Assembly: GCA_964563105.1 (NCBI GenBank) | Contig: CAZLXM010000003.1 | Span: 1-64,000 of the forward strand | Length of the DNA: 64,000 nucleotides | Direction of reading: 5' to 3' | From: CAYVTV01 sp964563105 | Lineage (GTDB): Bacteria; Bacteroidota; Bacteroidia; Bacteroidales; GCA-2748055 | Part shown: in pieces, positions 19,401 through 28,162 of the stretch | How positions within the stretch are numbered: the stretch's first letter is position 1 | Layout of the letters: every line of letters starts with the position of its first letter | Program-made: the position numbers and the translations under genes | The notes under the pieces: generated by a model | What the model saw: only the letters and a program-made list of their open reading frames with translations | The model's database searches: none | What the model was told of the DNA's origin: nothing

Positions 19401-20337
19401 ACATTCCATGATTAAAAAACCAGTTGTTATTGGTAAATGATCTGTATCCGCCTGCCCCGCCTCCAATGACACCATGATCCTGATGAAAATAAAGAAAATC
19501 ACCTGTTCTTAAATCAAATACAGCAGGCGGGGTTCTTCCACCCGGGACAATAAGTTTATCTTCAGAAAGTGCCAGATATCCCTGGGGGGACGGCCCGGCA
19601 TAGGAATAAGTTCCAGGATGCTGTGGCAAAGTCCAGATCGATCCTGTTGTACTGTTTGTCCAGATTTTCTTTCCATTTGAAGCATCAACGGCATGAATAA
19701 AAACTCCTTCAAATGGTATCACACCGGAAGCAAAATAAATAATTCCGTCTTTAAAAACCGGGCCTCCCCTGGCAGGCCACATGCTAATAAGCCTTTCATT
19801 TCCCAATACCATTCTTTCGGAATAACTTCCGTGATAATTCCAAAGCAATTTACCTGATTTAGCATCAAGACAATACAAGTATCCATCATCGGATACAAAA
19901 TATACCTTCCCGGAGTTGTAAACCGGGGCAAACCTTACAGGCCCCCCAACATAAAAACTCCATAATTCTTCTCCTTCTAAAGCTGAATATGCTGTTACCT
20001 TATCTGAAACCATGGAAGGAATGAATAATATCCCTTCTCCAATAATCGGTTCATAAGACAGGTCAAAAGAAAGTTTGCCTATTTTATCCGGATTTCCGGC
20101 GGAATAGTATTCTTCATACTGAAAAGGCCAGCAACGTTCAGGTGTGTCCAACTGCCTCGTCCAAAGAAGAACCGGATTATCCGGGAGGGGTATTTCTGCA
20201 CATGCCTTCCTGCCATGATCATACCTCCACATAGGCCAGTCGGAATAGGCCATTATTTTGTTAATTGCTACAAATCCAAGACAAAATATCCAATAAAAAA
20301 TATGCCGGAGTGAAGAATACATTTGAAACAATTTCAA
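16480..20337 (-). CDS. Giant exported PQQ-type beta-propeller protein with inserted Rossmann domain and C-terminal malectin-like domain
   Basis: A 1285-residue protein with a signal peptide (about 1-30). From about residue 33 to 470 it has BamB/PQQ-like propeller repeats (for example VTAYSALEGEELWSFYVGG; LYCLDAKSGKLLWNYHGSY). Residues about 490-620 have the look of a SAM-methyltransferase-like Rossmann fold (GGYALICGGDNYDLIHALS; FIVAEPDPKIRENLRKRL; YDLIINTGNKHSKEESEKV). Propeller repeats resume from about 640 to 1140 (CVYTGRELWVREIP; LIAFDLSNGKKLWSF). The last 100 residues are malectin-like (YTVTLYFTEPDNISPGERVF, then DVFIQNKKVLDGFDIAKQAG). It follows the DUF1735 gene by 98 bp with a strong hairpin between them. 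Likely a periplasmic or surface carbohydrate-active or quinoprotein-like enzyme; activity is unknown. Confidence 0.7.
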   Translation of the reverse strand: MKLFQMYSSLRHIFYWIFCLGFVAINKIMAYSDWPMWRYDHGRKACAEIPLPDNPVLLWTRQLDTPERCWPFQYEEYYSAGNPDKIGKLSFDLSYEPIIGEGILFIPSMVSDKVTAYSALEGEELWSFYVGGPVRFAPVYNSGKVYFVSDDGYLYCLDAKSGKLLWNYHGSYSERMVLGNERLISMWPARGGPVFKDGIIYFASGVIPFEGVFIHAVDASNGKKIWTNSTTGSIWTLPQHPGTYSYAGPSPQGYLALSEDKLIVPGGRTPPAVFDLRTGDFLYFHQDHGVIGGGAGGYRSFTNNNWFFNHGMLYALEDGSQFGPVPCDVLSDNAFIGISGNKLIAHNSELKKIDTIIENRLARGELKKLFQIESIWEKQVPDLTRLYFKSKSHFVLGRNNGKTISLFKVNDKGIPDRLCWNYDIEGEIWNIIAGNACLYVVTLEGKIYCFGEGTGSSPKHYLYNNITYRPDIKSISLANTILQKTKGRNGGYALICGGDNYDLIHALSDNSTMHFIVAEPDPKIRENLRKRLDNNGLCGKRVAVVNASNMSSVFIPYIYDLIINTGNKHSKEESEKVFNSLRPYGGALCFIRTTNNSVKFLNQLNLANAELKKGNDFTIIIRKGPLPGSAQWTHQYGSSSNRAYSDDNLVKTPLGTVWFGGPSNEHILPRHHMGPIPQVAGGRLIIMGVETISARCVYTGRELWVREIPGIGHPYTSLEHEEIFRNNRSVSIGVRPGANFLGSPFVSTEEIIYVCDREKILLLDASNGSCIKELRLTHPESGKPYIFSFLLVCGDYLITTAGPQIFDDAQPGSGKGNPWNATSSSTLMVIDRHSCNMIWKVDAKTGFRHNAIVAGNDKLFLIDGLSEELLTLLQRRGLKEEVNAELIAFDLSNGKKLWSFNDNVFGTWLGFYEDKNILIQGGRRILFAAWDARRNLYRGLPDEPAERIKAHNSLTGEVIWENKDQLYIGPLGLHPDMIIPGGAGQPALDPYTGKIIMRNHPVTSEPVPWDYHKFYGCGSMNCSKYLITYRSGTAGFNDLLNDGGTGNFAGFKSGCTNNLIIADGMLSAPDYTRTCTCSYPLQTSFGFTHMPGIGVEMWTMNKLEIGDDFIRSLGINFGAPGNRKEDGILWLEYPKQCDPGPDLPIEINSKSLEYYRNHITWMKNHDQNYDWVGSYGAKGIKSILIKLIPENFVTEVNYTVTLYFTEPDNISPGERVFDVFIQNKKVLDGFDIAKQAGGPGLILTREFRGVKVRDKLKIDFSESKNQAVIAGIKIVLEDSQLSSSY

Positions 20338-20361
20338 ATTCCTGTAACTTCAGAATTATAT

Positions 20362-20405
20362 AAATCCCCTATGTTTGGTTGGTTAAAATAAAACATAGGA
20401 GATTT
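20362..20405. repeat. Long intergenic hairpin between the DUF1735 and PQQ genes of PUL A
   Basis: AAATCCCCTATGTTT (20362-20376) pairs with AAACATAGGAGATTT (20391-20405) with a single mismatch in 15 positions, around a 14-base loop. It lies in the 97-bp spacer of two genes read on the minus strand. On that strand no T run follows; on the plus strand AGAATTAAGTTTTTT follows, but no plus-strand gene ends there. It could be an mRNA processing or stability element that separates SusCD expression from the enzyme genes. Confidence 0.6.
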
Positions 20406-20434
20406 AGAATTAAGTTTTTTATCCTTTATTGATT

Positions 20435-21478
20435 TTAAGGCGTATCTATAATAATTTTATTTTCTTCCCATTTAATTCCTCTGTCCCTGAATACCAGCGT
20501 GTCAACAATGTTGTGTATTAAGGTTCCGTCATCATAAGTATAATTTAAATACATGCCCTGCCAGGTTAACTTTGTCCATTGCTCCTTACTGGAAGCCTTA
20601 TCAAAATACTGGCCACTGCCTGTAACTTCATAATCAGCATCTTCATTTGCAGAGATTGTTACGGAACCTGACTCACCCAACTCTTTGGTAAAAGTTAAAA
20701 TCATGGAATTTCCACCTCCTGTCAGGTTACCAACGCCATTGGAAACAACACTTAATCTGGAAATTGTTTTAAGGGTAATGACAGGGTCCTTCTCACGATG
20801 TTCAAACTGATTCCGGAATACTACAGTATCAACAGCCTCACCGGTATCTTTAGAGACCCTTATATCTCTGCCACGGTGAAAATAGGTGCCATGGTAAGCA
20901 TTTACATATTTAACACCATACAATGTCCAATTCTTCGGTGACATACCAGATTCCCAATCAGCTTTAACCCTTATATCGGGATTAGGAATGGAAGGTAATC
21001 CCATCAAAATACTATCGGCAGAAGTATTGGTTAATCTCAACGGTACAACATAACGACCGGTAAGAGATATCGGATCATCAAAAAAATCGCTTGTAAGCTG
21101 TACTCTTATCAGGCCATTAAATGAACCCTTTGGAATAATAACAGTATTTAAAGGGCTCATCGTATAATATTGGGAAGGAAGAGGTAAAATCTCCTCCAGA
21201 GTATTTGTAAATACATTATTTGTAAGCTCACTATCCAATACATAATCAACAGTCCAGTCACGCTTATTCTCAAACATACCACCAATGGTAACTCCAATAT
21301 CAAAAATATACTGTTTATCCAATGAGTTATCCAATCTGTCCTCACCTAATGAAAGCGTCCGGACAGGAAGCTGAACAGGAAAATAAACGGCCTGAAAATC
21401 AAAATCACTAAAAGATATCGGCTGATCCTGACAGGCCAGTAAAGTAAAAAGAAATAATAAAATAAATATTTTTTTCAT
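20435..21478 (-). CDS. DUF1735-type surface lipoprotein (copy A)
   Basis: A 347-residue lipoprotein (leader LFLFTLLACQDQ). The region about 20-160 fits DUF1735, a beta-sandwich found in SusE/SusF-position proteins of Bacteroidota: YFPVQLPVRTLSLGEDRLDN, then YYTMSPLNTVIIPKGSFNG and YVVPLRLTNTSADSILMG. The C-terminal half is a second beta domain (ADYEVTGSGQYFDKAS) of the kind that follows DUF1735 in many PUL lipoproteins. It directly follows SusD2 (38 bp) and probably binds glycan at the cell surface. A close paralogue is at 48964-50010 in the same relative position. Confidence 0.8.
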   Translation of the reverse strand: MKKIFILLFLFTLLACQDQPISFSDFDFQAVYFPVQLPVRTLSLGEDRLDNSLDKQYIFDIGVTIGGMFENKRDWTVDYVLDSELTNNVFTNTLEEILPLPSQYYTMSPLNTVIIPKGSFNGLIRVQLTSDFFDDPISLTGRYVVPLRLTNTSADSILMGLPSIPNPDIRVKADWESGMSPKNWTLYGVKYVNAYHGTYFHRGRDIRVSKDTGEAVDTVVFRNQFEHREKDPVITLKTISRLSVVSNGVGNLTGGGNSMILTFTKELGESGSVTISANEDADYEVTGSGQYFDKASSKEQWTKLTWQGMYLNYTYDDGTLIHNIVDTLVFRDRGIKWEENKIIIDTP

Positions 21479-21516
21479 ATTTGTATATTTTCAACGTGTA
21501 TTATCAAATTTATTAT

Positions 21517-23259
21517 CTACCAACCTTTGTTTTGAACTAAAGCATATTTACGTGTCTCACCATATGGAACAGGACCATAAATCATATAAGGTTCATATAA
21601 TCGCTCTTCTATATTTCTGTAATCATAAGTAGTAATGCCATCTTCAACGGTAATATAAACACCTTTGACCGGGGCCTGCATGGCTGAAACATCTTCCCAA
21701 CGACGTAAATCCCAAAATCTGAACCCTTCAAAACATAAACTTACCCTTCTTTCATTTCTGATAAAGGTCCTAAAATCTACCTGATCAGTAATTTCATCAA
21801 TATACAGATCAGGATTAATACCGGCACGAAGCCTTAATTCTGCAATCTTGCTTCTGGCGGTAAAACCTAGACCATTCGGATCTCCATCGGGCCCCCATGC
21901 TTCATTGGCAGCTTCAGCATAATTTAATAATACTTCGGTCATACGAACATATGTATATGTATGGGCAGTATTTACAACACCCGCAGGATCAAGATTAACA
22001 CCTTCTGACATTAACTTCTTTAAGTAATAACCTGTACGGGTAGAAGTAGACAAAACATTAATACCATTGGAAGGAGCATCAACATATGTATAAATACGGG
22101 TATTTTTAAGTAAAGAATTATTATAAACAATATATTCATTAAAACGGTTATCACGATTCAAATAAGGATTATCAGGATCATATCCACCCAGGGAATGTGT
22201 TATGGGATAACCATTTTTCATTGGAAAGGCATCAACTAAATTCTGAGAAGGATTAGTACGTCCGTTTCCAAATAAAGTGGGAGGAAAATTATTCTGCTCC
22301 CATGTACGCTTTTGAAGCAATGAAGTATTCCAGATAATCTCCTTATTACTGGTCTCTTTGTAAAATGTATGATTATAAACAGTCGCAGATTTAGTATATA
22401 AATTACCTAAATTTTTTAAAAAATCTCCTGCAATTACAGCAGCCTGTTCCCAGGTGACCCCGCTTCCTTCAGAAAAAGCAGGACTTGCAGCCAAAAGGGC
22501 AACTCTTGCTTTCAATCCGCGGGCTGCATTACCATTAACACGATTCTCAAAAATCTTTCCGGTGGTAATATTATAATGACCATTTTCAACAGGATTTGAA
22601 CCACCAACAGGCTTATCAAACCAGGTATCAGGAAGCATGGATATAGCAAGGTCAAGATCGGAAAAAATACTGCTTACACATTCAGCAAAAGTATTACGAT
22701 TAAGTTCAAGATTATCTCTTAATGTTAACGGGGTATTTACAATGGGAAAACCCATCAGGCGTCCGTCTGCAGTCTTACCACCATGGTATTGCAATAACAA
22801 ATACTTGTAAAAAGCCCTCAGTGCATACGCCTCACCACCTAACCTTTTCTTAAGTAATTGATTTTTATAATCATTGTCGCTTTTACTGAGCCTTTGATCA
22901 TATGCCCAGACTACTGACTCATAAATCTCTATAAACTTATTCAAATAATAAATCTGTGTATAGGCACTCTCCCATTCCGATAAAGGATAATATGAAGCCT
23001 TCCATTCACCGGTAGCCATACGCCGATAGGAAGAATTCCTGTCATTGGTAACAGCATCATCACTGGCAATATCTGAATAAAAATAATACTCCTTTGGCAG
23101 GTTTATATACGCAGTTAACAAAATGCCCTCGGCATACTCGCGGTACTTAACGATCTGATCACTGTCAACTAAATTCTCATTCAAAGGCTCCAAAAACTTT
23201 TCACAAGAAAATAAACTTAAAACAAACAATAACAGAAATATATAAATGTGATTTTTCAT
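21517..23259 (-). CDS. SusD/RagB family glycan-binding lipoprotein, pair 2 of PUL A
   Basis: A 580-residue SusD-type lipoprotein (leader LLFVLSLFSCEKFLEPLNEN). SusD hallmarks are the N-terminal TPR-like helices (GEAYALRAFYKYLLLQYHGG), the region VLLNYAEAANEAWG near residue 450, and the C-terminal block FIRNERRVSLCFEGFRFWDL followed by RRWEDV. It would sit as a lid on its SusC partner and capture oligosaccharide. It is 21 bp downstream of the SusC2 gene. The paralogue at 47192-48937 shares most blocks. It differs from SusD1 (26340-28145), so the operon encodes two distinct import lids. Confidence 0.92.
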   Translation of the reverse strand: MKNHIYIFLLLFVLSLFSCEKFLEPLNENLVDSDQIVKYREYAEGILLTAYINLPKEYYFYSDIASDDAVTNDRNSSYRRMATGEWKASYYPLSEWESAYTQIYYLNKFIEIYESVVWAYDQRLSKSDNDYKNQLLKKRLGGEAYALRAFYKYLLLQYHGGKTADGRLMGFPIVNTPLTLRDNLELNRNTFAECVSSIFSDLDLAISMLPDTWFDKPVGGSNPVENGHYNITTGKIFENRVNGNAARGLKARVALLAASPAFSEGSGVTWEQAAVIAGDFLKNLGNLYTKSATVYNHTFYKETSNKEIIWNTSLLQKRTWEQNNFPPTLFGNGRTNPSQNLVDAFPMKNGYPITHSLGGYDPDNPYLNRDNRFNEYIVYNNSLLKNTRIYTYVDAPSNGINVLSTSTRTGYYLKKLMSEGVNLDPAGVVNTAHTYTYVRMTEVLLNYAEAANEAWGPDGDPNGLGFTARSKIAELRLRAGINPDLYIDEITDQVDFRTFIRNERRVSLCFEGFRFWDLRRWEDVSAMQAPVKGVYITVEDGITTYDYRNIEERLYEPYMIYGPVPYGETRKYALVQNKGW

Positions 23260-23280
23260 TTTTAGTAATTTTTTCTTTAA

Positions 23281-26200
23281 TTATAAACTAATGTTTAAGC
23301 CAAGGGATAAAACTCTCATCTGTGGGGATGAACCAACATTTAACTGCATTTGTTTGCTGACCTTGGAAAAGGTAAATAAATTACCGGCACGCAAAAAGAC
23401 ACTCGCATCATTTATACCCCGAATGGAAGGGATGCCATATGTTAACTGAAGGGTATGTAAAGTAAACCAGTTGTACTTATGAATCCAAAAAGTAGAATTC
23501 CTGAAATTATTAGGGTTCGAAAATGTGGTTAAACGAGGATAAGTAGCTGTTTCTGCTGTAGCAGGTGTCCATCTGTCCCAAACAACTTCTGAATACTTCC
23601 TGTCAGAATAGACCCAGTAATAAGCATCATTAAAATAACGATTACGGCCATACTGGCCCGTGCCTAAAGCAAATAATTCAAAAGACCTGAACTTTAAATG
23701 AAAATGGAGGCCTAAATGAACCCGGGCACGAGAATTCCCAATAACCTTTTGATCCTTATCATCAATAACACCATCATCATTTAAATCTGCATACCTGATG
23801 TCACCAGGCTGAACTGCCCCGAAAGTTTGAACCGGAGAATTGTCAATCTCTGACTGATCCTTAAATAAACCAAGAGCAACATAACCAAAATAAGAATCAC
23901 TTGCACGACCTGCAAGCTTACGATAACTCTCCTCATAATCCAATTCATCAACAATCAAAGCTTTGGGTACTGAATAAGCAAAATTAGAGCCAATCCTGAT
24001 ATCAAAATCACCAAGCGTTTCATAATAATTCAAACCAAGTTCAACACCCTGGGTCCGATAACTGCCATAATTCTCAAAAGGAGGAGTAATAATATAAACA
24101 GGATGCTGATTAATACGCCTGACTAAAACATCATAATTCTCATTTAAATCTATGGTAAAGCGATAAAAATAAGACCCCTCAAAGCCTAAACGGTAACCCA
24201 TTAACATTGACTCAAAACCAAAATTATAATTCATCTTTTTCTCAAAACCAATGTCAGGATTACCCATTGCCATAATCCTTCCGGAATTATAATTAGGACC
24301 ATGATTGAAATAAAAAGTACCACTGGCAGAAAACAGCTCCCTGCCTAAAAAATAACTGCTCAAACCCTCATCAGTATTAATGACAGCCCAGTTAGTACGC
24401 AACTTTAAATAATTAATCAAAGAATTATCCTTTAAAAAATCCTCCTCTGATAATATCCAGGCAAAACCAATACCAGGAGACAAAGCCCAGGGCTTTGTCT
24501 CAAATAATTTAACAGAACCGGTATATACTCCGGTAAGCTCAGCAATGTATTTATTATCATAAGTATAATTAGCACGAAGGGCAAACTGAAGGTGCTTGAG
24601 AAGCTGAGTGGCATTCTCTTCATTATATTGATCACGGTAAGCTACTGCATTGGCAGTTATATTGTGTTTATTATTAAAGATACGATGATAATTCAACTTG
24701 CCATAAACGCCTGAACGACGATAAAAAGCAACAGAACTCAAAGTCTGGTCTTTGATCTTAACATCAGTTTTATATTTAGTGAAATTCCTGACTGTATCAG
24801 CAGAATAATTAGGGCGATAAACAGCATAAGCATTCAAAATATCAAGCTGTAACATGCTAAACATATCAAAGGCAAGATAACCGGAAGCACTTAAACCAGG
24901 GGTAATATTACTCAAATCAAAATCAAGGCCCGTACGTAATTCAATTAAACGATCATTATTTAAACGAGGGCCGTTACGTGTAAGCTCACCATAAATATTA
25001 GTCTGATATTCACTGGTGCCACCCAGTAAGTATTGACCATCAACAAGCTTTGCTGCATTAAGCATATCCAAATCCTTCATATAAGAAGCAGGAATAAGAA
25101 CAGCAGTATTATCTGGTTTTAAAGTAGTGGAAAGCTTCCAAAAATCATTGCTCGCTGAAGTGTAACGGGGAGCGCTGTTAAAATTAAATATAGCAGAACC
25201 ATCAAAAGTAATCTTGATATTATCAGTTAATTTATAATCAACATTACCGCGCATATTATACCTGTCATTTTTTTCATTGCCACCCTCGCCTAACTTTAAA
25301 ATACTGTTATTACGGTTCCATCCGACATTAAGGTAATACTGGGCAATCTCATTACCGCCTCCCGCCTCACCAACTACATAATTATATGTAGACCAGTCAT
25401 TAAGATAAGTGGAATTGTAATAATGCTCATCAGGATAACGAACAGGATCCGAACCTTCACGTGTCCTTTCAATCTGAGTGGCTGAATATTTTGGGCCTAA
25501 ACCATCATTGGAAAGAGCTTCATTATATAATTCCATGTAATCAGCAGAATTAAGATATTTAGGATAAGAAATCGGAATGTTCATACCTCTTTCGGCTGTA
25601 ACATGATATTCTCTTTTTAAAGGTTTACCCCTGCGTGTGGTTATTAATATAACACCATTTTCTGCCTGGGAACCATATAGCATAGCAGAAGCAAGGTCCT
25701 TTATAACGGTGATCTGCTCAATCTGTTCAAGATTAAAATCAGAAGCAGGACGGGGAATACCATCAACAACAATTAACGGACTGCCAAACTGCCGGATATT
25801 GGTCGAACCAAATATTCCGGGAATACGGCCGCGTAAAGCGCCACTAAATGAGTTTTGCTGATCATACCTTAAAAGTTCACGGGGATTAATACCGACAACC
25901 GCTCCAGGGACCTGACGCTGCTTAAAACTCTCAAAAGGCATACGTACCAGATCATTATCACCCATCTGATAAAGAGACCTGGAAAGAGTAATAGCAGAAG
26001 AATCCATACCAGGGGTTGCGGTAATAAGCTGAGATTCAAAACCATCCGCCTCAATCAAAACCGGAATACGGGATAAACACTGAAAAATAAATTCGCCACG
26101 ATCATTACTTAATATTGGCAGGGACGACTCACCAATAGTGATCCTGGCGCCAATGACAGGATTACCATCTGTATCCTGTACAATCATAGTGATCATTTTC

Positions 26201-26286
26201 TGAGTCTGGGCACCGGAATCTAAAACAAATAGAAAATTTGAACTCAAAAGTAAAACTAAAATGCCGAAAACATATTTTTTATACAT
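23281..26286 (-). CDS. SusC/RagA TonB-dependent outer-membrane transporter, pair 2 of PUL A
   Basis: A 1001-residue TonB-dependent transporter with a signal peptide (about 1-26, ending SGAQ). It has a carboxypeptidase-regulatory-like domain (VQDTDGNPVIGARITIGESS), a plug domain (FGSPLIVVDGIPRPASDFN; QITVIKDLASAMLYGSQAEN), and a 22-strand type barrel ending in an aromatic-rich C-terminus (RVLSLGLNISL). A DLNDDGVIDDKDQ loop, common in SusC proteins, is present near residue 850. It lacks the usual GTVTD opening of the regulatory domain, unlike SusC1. It is encoded 21 bp before SusD2 and 53 bp after SusD1. Confidence 0.93.
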   Translation of the reverse strand: MYKKYVFGILVLLLSSNFLFVLDSGAQTQKMITMIVQDTDGNPVIGARITIGESSLPILSNDRGEFIFQCLSRIPVLIEADGFESQLITATPGMDSSAITLSRSLYQMGDNDLVRMPFESFKQRQVPGAVVGINPRELLRYDQQNSFSGALRGRIPGIFGSTNIRQFGSPLIVVDGIPRPASDFNLEQIEQITVIKDLASAMLYGSQAENGVILITTRRGKPLKREYHVTAERGMNIPISYPKYLNSADYMELYNEALSNDGLGPKYSATQIERTREGSDPVRYPDEHYYNSTYLNDWSTYNYVVGEAGGGNEIAQYYLNVGWNRNNSILKLGEGGNEKNDRYNMRGNVDYKLTDNIKITFDGSAIFNFNSAPRYTSASNDFWKLSTTLKPDNTAVLIPASYMKDLDMLNAAKLVDGQYLLGGTSEYQTNIYGELTRNGPRLNNDRLIELRTGLDFDLSNITPGLSASGYLAFDMFSMLQLDILNAYAVYRPNYSADTVRNFTKYKTDVKIKDQTLSSVAFYRRSGVYGKLNYHRIFNNKHNITANAVAYRDQYNEENATQLLKHLQFALRANYTYDNKYIAELTGVYTGSVKLFETKPWALSPGIGFAWILSEEDFLKDNSLINYLKLRTNWAVINTDEGLSSYFLGRELFSASGTFYFNHGPNYNSGRIMAMGNPDIGFEKKMNYNFGFESMLMGYRLGFEGSYFYRFTIDLNENYDVLVRRINQHPVYIITPPFENYGSYRTQGVELGLNYYETLGDFDIRIGSNFAYSVPKALIVDELDYEESYRKLAGRASDSYFGYVALGLFKDQSEIDNSPVQTFGAVQPGDIRYADLNDDGVIDDKDQKVIGNSRARVHLGLHFHLKFRSFELFALGTGQYGRNRYFNDAYYWVYSDRKYSEVVWDRWTPATAETATYPRLTTFSNPNNFRNSTFWIHKYNWFTLHTLQLTYGIPSIRGINDASVFLRAGNLFTFSKVSKQMQLNVGSSPQMRVLSLGLNISL

Positions 26287-26339
26287 AGTGTATTATTTCA
26301 TAGTTAATTATAAGATTTATTAATTTCTTAAAAAGCTAG

Positions 26340-28145
26340 CTAAAACCACCCTGGATTCTGGGTCATTTCTTTATATTGCTCTGCCAAAGTTTTGGGTATA
26401 GGAAGCCAGTAATGTTTAGGATCTTCGAACACACGCTGCAGAAACACTACTCTTTTAAATGATTCGGGTGTCCAGTCTGCATCAAATTCCAAATCAAGAA
26501 ACTCCATGTATTCAGGTAAATGAGCCACATGCCATCTGCGGATATCATACCAGTATTGGCCTTCAAAACAAAGCTCAACAATCCGTTCATTACGGACCAG
26601 ATCCATAAACGAATTATAACCATCAGCTTCAGCAGTAACAGGAGGCATACCGGCACGCGCACGGATAATATTTATCGCATCCACAGCCGTCAGATTTGCT
26701 CCCGGGGCAGAGCCCGTAGGCCCATAAGCAACAGTTACAGCCTCGGCATAATCAAGATAAACCTGGGCTAAACGCATAAGAGGGGTATTATGACGAAAGC
26801 CTGTCCAAAGCTGATCAATTCCATTAACACCTTTGGGCCAGAACTTTTTTATTAAATATGCAGTAGTTACCTGTGCCGTTGGATTTTTATCTGTCCCGGG
26901 GCCGGTATATAACCTGATTTTTGTTGCCGGATTGACACCATGCTGATCCTTATCAACAATTATACTTTTTCTAAATCTGGGATCTCTAAAATCCCAGCGA
27001 AGATCATTATCAGAATCATATTCTTTTTTATAACGTGTGCCATCAGCCATTTCAAACCTGTCAATAAATACCTGATTAACTCCCTGACAATATGTCCCTC
27101 CCAATCTGGGAAAATTGTATTGTCTGGCAATCCACGTCGTATGATTAGACTTCCCTACAATTCTGTTTATTTTCATAAATATTGTTTCACTTGACCACAC
27201 ACTGCCGGAAGTAGTTGTATAAAACATGTCACTGTAATTCTCGAACGGGAGAAGTGAATAAACTCCTTTATTGGCAAGTTTTATTACTTCCCATCCTGCA
27301 TCCGCAGCTTTTTTTGCATAATCAATATTATAAGTATAATCATTTCCTGAAACCTGGTTCATTAAAGGACTTGCAGCATAAAGTAAAGTTTTTTGTTTGT
27401 AAGCCAGGGCAGCGCCTTTTGTAACTCTGCCAAAATTTGATCCCGGCCGCTGTGCCCCCCAGGTAGTTTGGTCCCAGTCTTCAGGAAGTAAAGCTATTGC
27501 CCTGTCGTAATCGGCAATTATCTTTTCAACAGACTCATGATAGCCCTGTCTTGGTAAATGATTAGGCTCTGATTGTAATAATACCTCCTCAACATAAGGC
27601 ATACCGCCATAAGCTTCAATTATGGCCATATGAAAATAAGCCCTGAAAAAATAGATCTGTCCAAGTAAAATATCCTTTTCTTCTTTTGTGGCTTCAGTCA
27701 ATAAATCCATATTCTCTAATGCTACATTACAGCGGCGGATACCACGCCATCCTCCTCTCCAGATACCACTGCCTTCAGTTGATAAAATTCCGTATCCGCG
27801 TGAAGAATTATTAAAATGAGATACTGTATTTATAGGATTTGCCCCGGCCAGTGCCCAGTAATTACCTCTGTTGGAATAAAGCGAAGTTGCCCAGCCAATA
27901 TATGAGTGTGCTTCCCCGCCAATATCCATTGTGGAGGAGTTATAATGAAAATTATATCCTACTAACTCATAATAATTAGGATCAATAAAACCCTGAAAAG
28001 ACTGATAATTACTAAAAATATCCTGTTCGCTTATCTCTGCATCCGGGGTTTTATCAAGGTATTTTTCACAACTTAATGTTAAGCTAAAAGAAATAGCCAA
28101 CAAAAAAAGTATCCTGTTAATTTTTAAAGCTTTCATATTATTCAA
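26340..28145 (-). CDS. SusD/RagB family glycan-binding lipoprotein, pair 1 of PUL A
   Basis: A 601-residue lipoprotein (leader LLAISFSLTLSCEKYLDKTP). It shows SusD signatures: YNFHYNSSTMDIGGEAHSYI, then GIWRGGWRGIRRCNVALEN and GQIYFFRAYFHMAIIEAYGG in the N-terminal helical part, and MRLAQVYLDYAEAVTVAYGP, then VRNERIVELCFEGQYWYDIR near the C-terminus. It pairs with SusC1, which ends 17 bp upstream. The paralogues are 42246-44039 in PUL B and the partial gene at 62231; the three are alike along their whole length. Confidence 0.92.
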   Translation of the reverse strand: MNNMKALKINRILFLLAISFSLTLSCEKYLDKTPDAEISEQDIFSNYQSFQGFIDPNYYELVGYNFHYNSSTMDIGGEAHSYIGWATSLYSNRGNYWALAGANPINTVSHFNNSSRGYGILSTEGSGIWRGGWRGIRRCNVALENMDLLTEATKEEKDILLGQIYFFRAYFHMAIIEAYGGMPYVEEVLLQSEPNHLPRQGYHESVEKIIADYDRAIALLPEDWDQTTWGAQRPGSNFGRVTKGAALAYKQKTLLYAASPLMNQVSGNDYTYNIDYAKKAADAGWEVIKLANKGVYSLLPFENYSDMFYTTTSGSVWSSETIFMKINRIVGKSNHTTWIARQYNFPRLGGTYCQGVNQVFIDRFEMADGTRYKKEYDSDNDLRWDFRDPRFRKSIIVDKDQHGVNPATKIRLYTGPGTDKNPTAQVTTAYLIKKFWPKGVNGIDQLWTGFRHNTPLMRLAQVYLDYAEAVTVAYGPTGSAPGANLTAVDAINIIRARAGMPPVTAEADGYNSFMDLVRNERIVELCFEGQYWYDIRRWHVAHLPEYMEFLDLEFDADWTPESFKRVVFLQRVFEDPKHYWLPIPKTLAEQYKEMTQNPGWF

Positions 28146-28162
28146 TGTTAAGGTTAACTGGA

